A stretch of DNA of 64,000 nucleotides from Hymenochaete sp. R1 (taxonomy: Eukaryota > Basidiomycota > Agaricomycetes > Hymenochaetales > Hymenochaetaceae): positions 62,001-126,000 of the forward strand of contig JAFREE010000042.1 of NCBI GenBank assembly GCA_019400425.1. Direction: 5' to 3'. The notes under the pieces were generated by a model. It did no database searches and was not told the origin of the DNA. It was given only the letters and a program-made list of their open reading frames with translations. This document shows positions 61,317 to 64,000 of this stretch, piece by piece. The stretch's first letter is position 1; each line of letters begins with the position of its first letter. The translations under genes were made by a program, and so were the position numbers.

Positions 61317-62508
61317 GTTTTTCTTTTCTTTTATTATGAAGGCAACAAGTGTACATTGTTTCTGTTCCTTTCCTCTTCTCCCTTTTTTTCCATACTTGTT
61401 CTACGCTTTCTCTTGGTATGCCTCGTCCTTTTCGTCCTCTGCACCCTCTGTGTCGTCCTCGTCTTTACACCCGTCCCCGTACCGCCGCGTTCAACCATCG
61501 CCCTCTCTTCTCTGCTGCCATCACTACGACCCGCTTGCTCTGCCTTCATCCCGGACCTCGATCATCATCGTCATCGTCATGCTCAACCGACCAAACTGTA
61601 TCACTTCTCCACTTCTTCCTCGTCCCCCGTCTCTTCTCTTTTCCTCGCCTGGGCTTTTCCCCTTACGCTTCTTCCTTCATCCATCCTTTCCTCCAATACG
61701 TCTACACCCGCTTTTGCTTTCTTCAACTTAGTGCCCCCCCTCCCCTTTAAGCTTCATGTGCCATTTCTTTTTTGTCTTTTCGCCTCTTTGCCTTTCGATG
61801 AATATGATTATCTTTTCTTCTCTGCCCTGCTCTGCTCCTTCCTTTTTTTATTGCGTAGGATTGAGATGAAAACGGATTATTTTGAGGGGCTCTCCTGCTC
61901 TACTCTACATACAGACTTTTTTATAGAAAAGGGGAAGAGAAAGGGAAAGGGAAAGGAACAAGCTCTTAATTATATTAGCAAGTCGTTCCGTTCCGTTATT
62001 TCCGAAGAGCCTGGGCCTGTCTGGGTTTGGGTTTGGGTTTAAGAGTGTCTTGATTCTGATTCTGGAGTAGAGATACTCTCCTGCCGACGAGTGCCGTGCC
62101 GTGCCGCGACACCCCACCCTACTTGCACAGCGCGGCCCGGCTGCGGACACACAACTCATTAATATTTCGAAGAGTTGAGCACAACGCGGCTTTGCATTTC
62201 TGGTTTCACTAGCACCAGTACTGGTACTAACCTGGTAACCAGTGTACTGGACCGCTTTAAGTTTCTTGCTACTTACTTACCAATCTCTCAATCGAACGCG
62301 GGGCGCGAGTGTGTGCTCCTTAGCCTCCTCCGAGTCGTCACTGGCGCAGTTAGTCCTGGAGCCTGAGTACCAGTGTGCTGTACCTTCACGAACGCGAAGA
62401 AAAGGGCAAGCAGTGGCTTCGACCTCAGAAAACAACCAACAACAACATCGACGACAACCATAACGACAGTGCCGCTGCAGGAGCAAGCAGCAGCAGCGAC
62501 AACCTGAC
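61317..62508. other. Intergenic: KCH 3' UTR and IMP2 promoter
   Basis: 1.2 kb without a gene. It has CT-rich sequence at 61340-61830, an aaaggg-type run at 61930-61955, three tttggg units at about 62023-62041, and a dense set of CAGTACTGG-like palindromes at 62211-62250. Confidence 0.5.
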
Positions 62509-63934
62509 ATGCCATTCACATTCAGCCTACCTCGAACGGCAGCGTGGAGGGCCCTCACATGGACGCCCGTCGCTCTCTACTTCGCGCAGAGCTGCTGTTC
62601 CGTCAAGACCGTCTCTGGACGAAGTATGCAGGTGCGTATACGGTACTCTTGGAGTTCTCGGGCTCCCCCCTTCCCCCACCCCGCTCTTGGAGGCTCCTCC
62701 TCCCTTTTCGATGACCGATTCTGATTCTCTGATTCTTTGAATTGGAACTGGACGGACTGCATACGGCAATATTGCAATATTGCAACATGGCTTGTGGTAT
62801 ATTTCACGCTATGAACGGCCGGCGAACGATGAACGGCGAACGACGAACGGCGGGGGGACGCAGCTTAGCCTACGCTGAACCCGGAACCATGCATCGCGAG
62901 GGACGTGTGCCTTTTTGATAAACTGACTCCGAAGGCTGGGGAGGTAAAGAAGGGAGACGTCGTTTCGTTTAGGTATGTGTTCTAAAGTCGGTTGAGTTGG
63001 GTTTTTCTGTGTGCGTGTCTTTTGCTCTCGAAGGCGTCGCGCCAATATTAATGGTGGTGGTGGTAATAATGCGAGTGTGAGCGCGGGCGGGAGGACTCAA
63101 CCACAAGCATAGAGAACCCCTCTCATTTTTTTTCTTTCTTCATATTGAAACGAGGACAACGAAGCAGCGAACCCGGTGCTCACTGTTGCCCTGCCAGGTC
63201 GCCCGTAAATCCGAAGGAAGAACTCGTGAAGAGGGTCATAGGGATGCCAGGTGAAGTGGTACGTCTCTCACCCCCCTTCGCGTTTTATCCCCCCCCCCCC
63301 CCCTCTCTTTCTTCCGGATTTTTTTCTCAATATTGCATTGTTGCATACTCTGTATTCGAACCACCGAACCATCGAACCGACATGTGAATGATACGAAAAC
63401 TTGCGACTCGGCGGGGATTATGAAGGTTCACACTCTTCCTCCCTACCCAAGGGAGGTAGTGAAGGTACCGGAGGGGCACGTCTGGATGGAAGGTACGTAC
63501 ATACATCCGTACGCAATATCTGCTGTACTGGTATAGTCACCAAATCACCCAACATCGAGACTGCAAAGAACTCATGTGCATCATTCGATTATTGATTATT
63601 AGGTGACGAACCTTTCTACACGTTGGATAGTAATACATGGGGACCGGTCAGTTATCAGCCTCTTCCTTTCCCCGTACCCATATCATTTTCAATATGGGCA
63701 TGCATGTCGACAGGGTTGAGAAAAAGGTGACATTCACTGACGAATGTTCTCGACCGCGTGTAGGTGGCCATCAACCTTATCGACGCAAAGCTTAGATATA
63801 TCCTATGGCCGCTCAATCGGTTCGGCGGGCTGGACGTAAGGCGATTGAGGGATACGTCGAAGCCGAGGGAAGACAAGGCAAGTATGCCGGCGTGGAAGCG
63901 GGAATTGGGTGAACTTAGGAAGACTGGGTCTTAG
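62509..63934 (+). CDS. IMP2: Mitochondrial inner membrane protease subunit 2
   Basis: Signal-peptidase-like serine protease (family S26) that cleaves sorting signals of intermembrane-space proteins. Exons 62509-62631, 62869-62972, 63198-63258, 63426-63492, 63603-63646 and 63764-63934 give 189 residues. A single N-terminal membrane helix (LTWTPVALYFAQSCC) leads to the catalytic SGRSMQPTLNPE (Ser), and the general base Lys lies in KEELVKRVIGMPGE. VPEGHVWMEGDEPFYTLDSNTWGPV is the substrate-pocket signature; Ser-Asn-Thr (SNTWGP) and IMP2-like WPLNRFGG mark it as subunit 2 rather than IMP1. Unlike the other genes it has long introns with simple repeats, e.g. the first at 62632-62868. Confidence 0.93.
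62810..62856 (+). repeat. GAACGRC-type repeat in IMP2 intron 1
   Basis: Several tandem gaacgrc/gaacgatg-like units lie in the first intron of IMP2, next to an interrupted ttgcaata repeat at about 62764-62783. Confidence 0.7.
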
Positions 63935-64000
63935 TCGGATCCATGGTAGTCATTTACGGTTTCTCTTCCTTCGGCTTTGGATGCATATATGACCAACTCA
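63935..64000. other. IMP2 3' flank to window end
   Basis: 66 bp, presumably 3' untranslated sequence. Nothing recognised. Confidence 0.4.

Noticed and set aside
62023..62041. Three tttggg units as an internal telomere repeat
   Set aside because: Only three units, next to other simple repeats; basidiomycete telomeres are ttaggg.

Overview
This window is nuclear DNA from a filamentous basidiomycete, most likely an Agaricomycete. The evidence is dense protein genes with many short GT-AG introns (mostly 45-70 nt), CT-rich upstream regions, fungal-specific families (KCH potassium transporter, MHYT-type signalling protein, verprolin, a small secreted protein), and protein spellings typical of mushroom-forming fungi. 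I rebuilt the exon structures by reading splice sites and protein homology by eye. Wherever I give exon coordinates for a complete gene, the exon lengths add up to an open frame.

Layout. 1-5448 (-): SLH1/ASCC3-type ribosome-rescue helicase, C-terminus cut by the left edge. 5706-7158 (+): EMC3. 8056-9298 (-): NCS-1/frequenin. 9785-11573 (+): unrecognised Cys-rich/disordered protein. 12009-13816 (+): PROPPIN (WIPI3/4, Hsv2-like). 14414-16695 (+): ATE1 arginyltransferase. 17125-18618 (+): verprolin/WIP. 19065-20829 (+): protein disulfide isomerase. 21269-23188 (-): UTP15. 23407-24280 (+): TCTP. 25039-28643 (+): MHYT-type membrane signalling protein whose Met-His motifs are lost. 29035-31439 (-): CTNNBL1. 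31692-32529 (+): RBM42-like RRM protein. 32901-33905 (-): ribosomal protein uL18 (RPL5). 34272-34865 (-): small secreted protein. 35977-37032 (-): rhamnogalacturonan acetylesterase. 38040-38777 (-): RPR2/SNM1-type zinc-ribbon protein. 39162-41645 (+): BTB/T1 protein. 43752-46784 (-): 961-residue disordered protein. 50707-52291 (-): ribonucleotide reductase small subunit. 53157-53581 (-): VMA21. 53694-56539 (+): ALG8. 56811-58735 (-): DRG1/RBG1 GTPase. 59285-61316 (+): KCH-type potassium transporter. 62509-63934 (+): IMP2 mitochondrial inner-membrane peptidase.

There is no operon, biosynthetic cluster, CRISPR array, tRNA or recognisable transposon. The genes are mostly housekeeping. Themes that recur are ER/secretory work (EMC3, PDI, ALG8, VMA21), translation and ribosome quality control (SLH1, UTP15, RPL5, TCTP, DRG1, ATE1) and RNA processing (CTNNBL1, RBM42, RPR2-like). 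Several neighbours are head-to-head over 110-550 bp and may share promoters. The largest gene-poor tracts are 41.6-43.7 kb and 46.8-50.7 kb; the second carries microsatellites and repeated AT-palindrome patches.

The least explained items are the MHYT-type protein without its signature, the Cys-rich protein at 9785, the large disordered protein at 43752, the EMC3 C-terminal tail that depends on a splice donor overlapping a stop codon, and a recurrent palindromic CAGTACTGG-like motif between genes.
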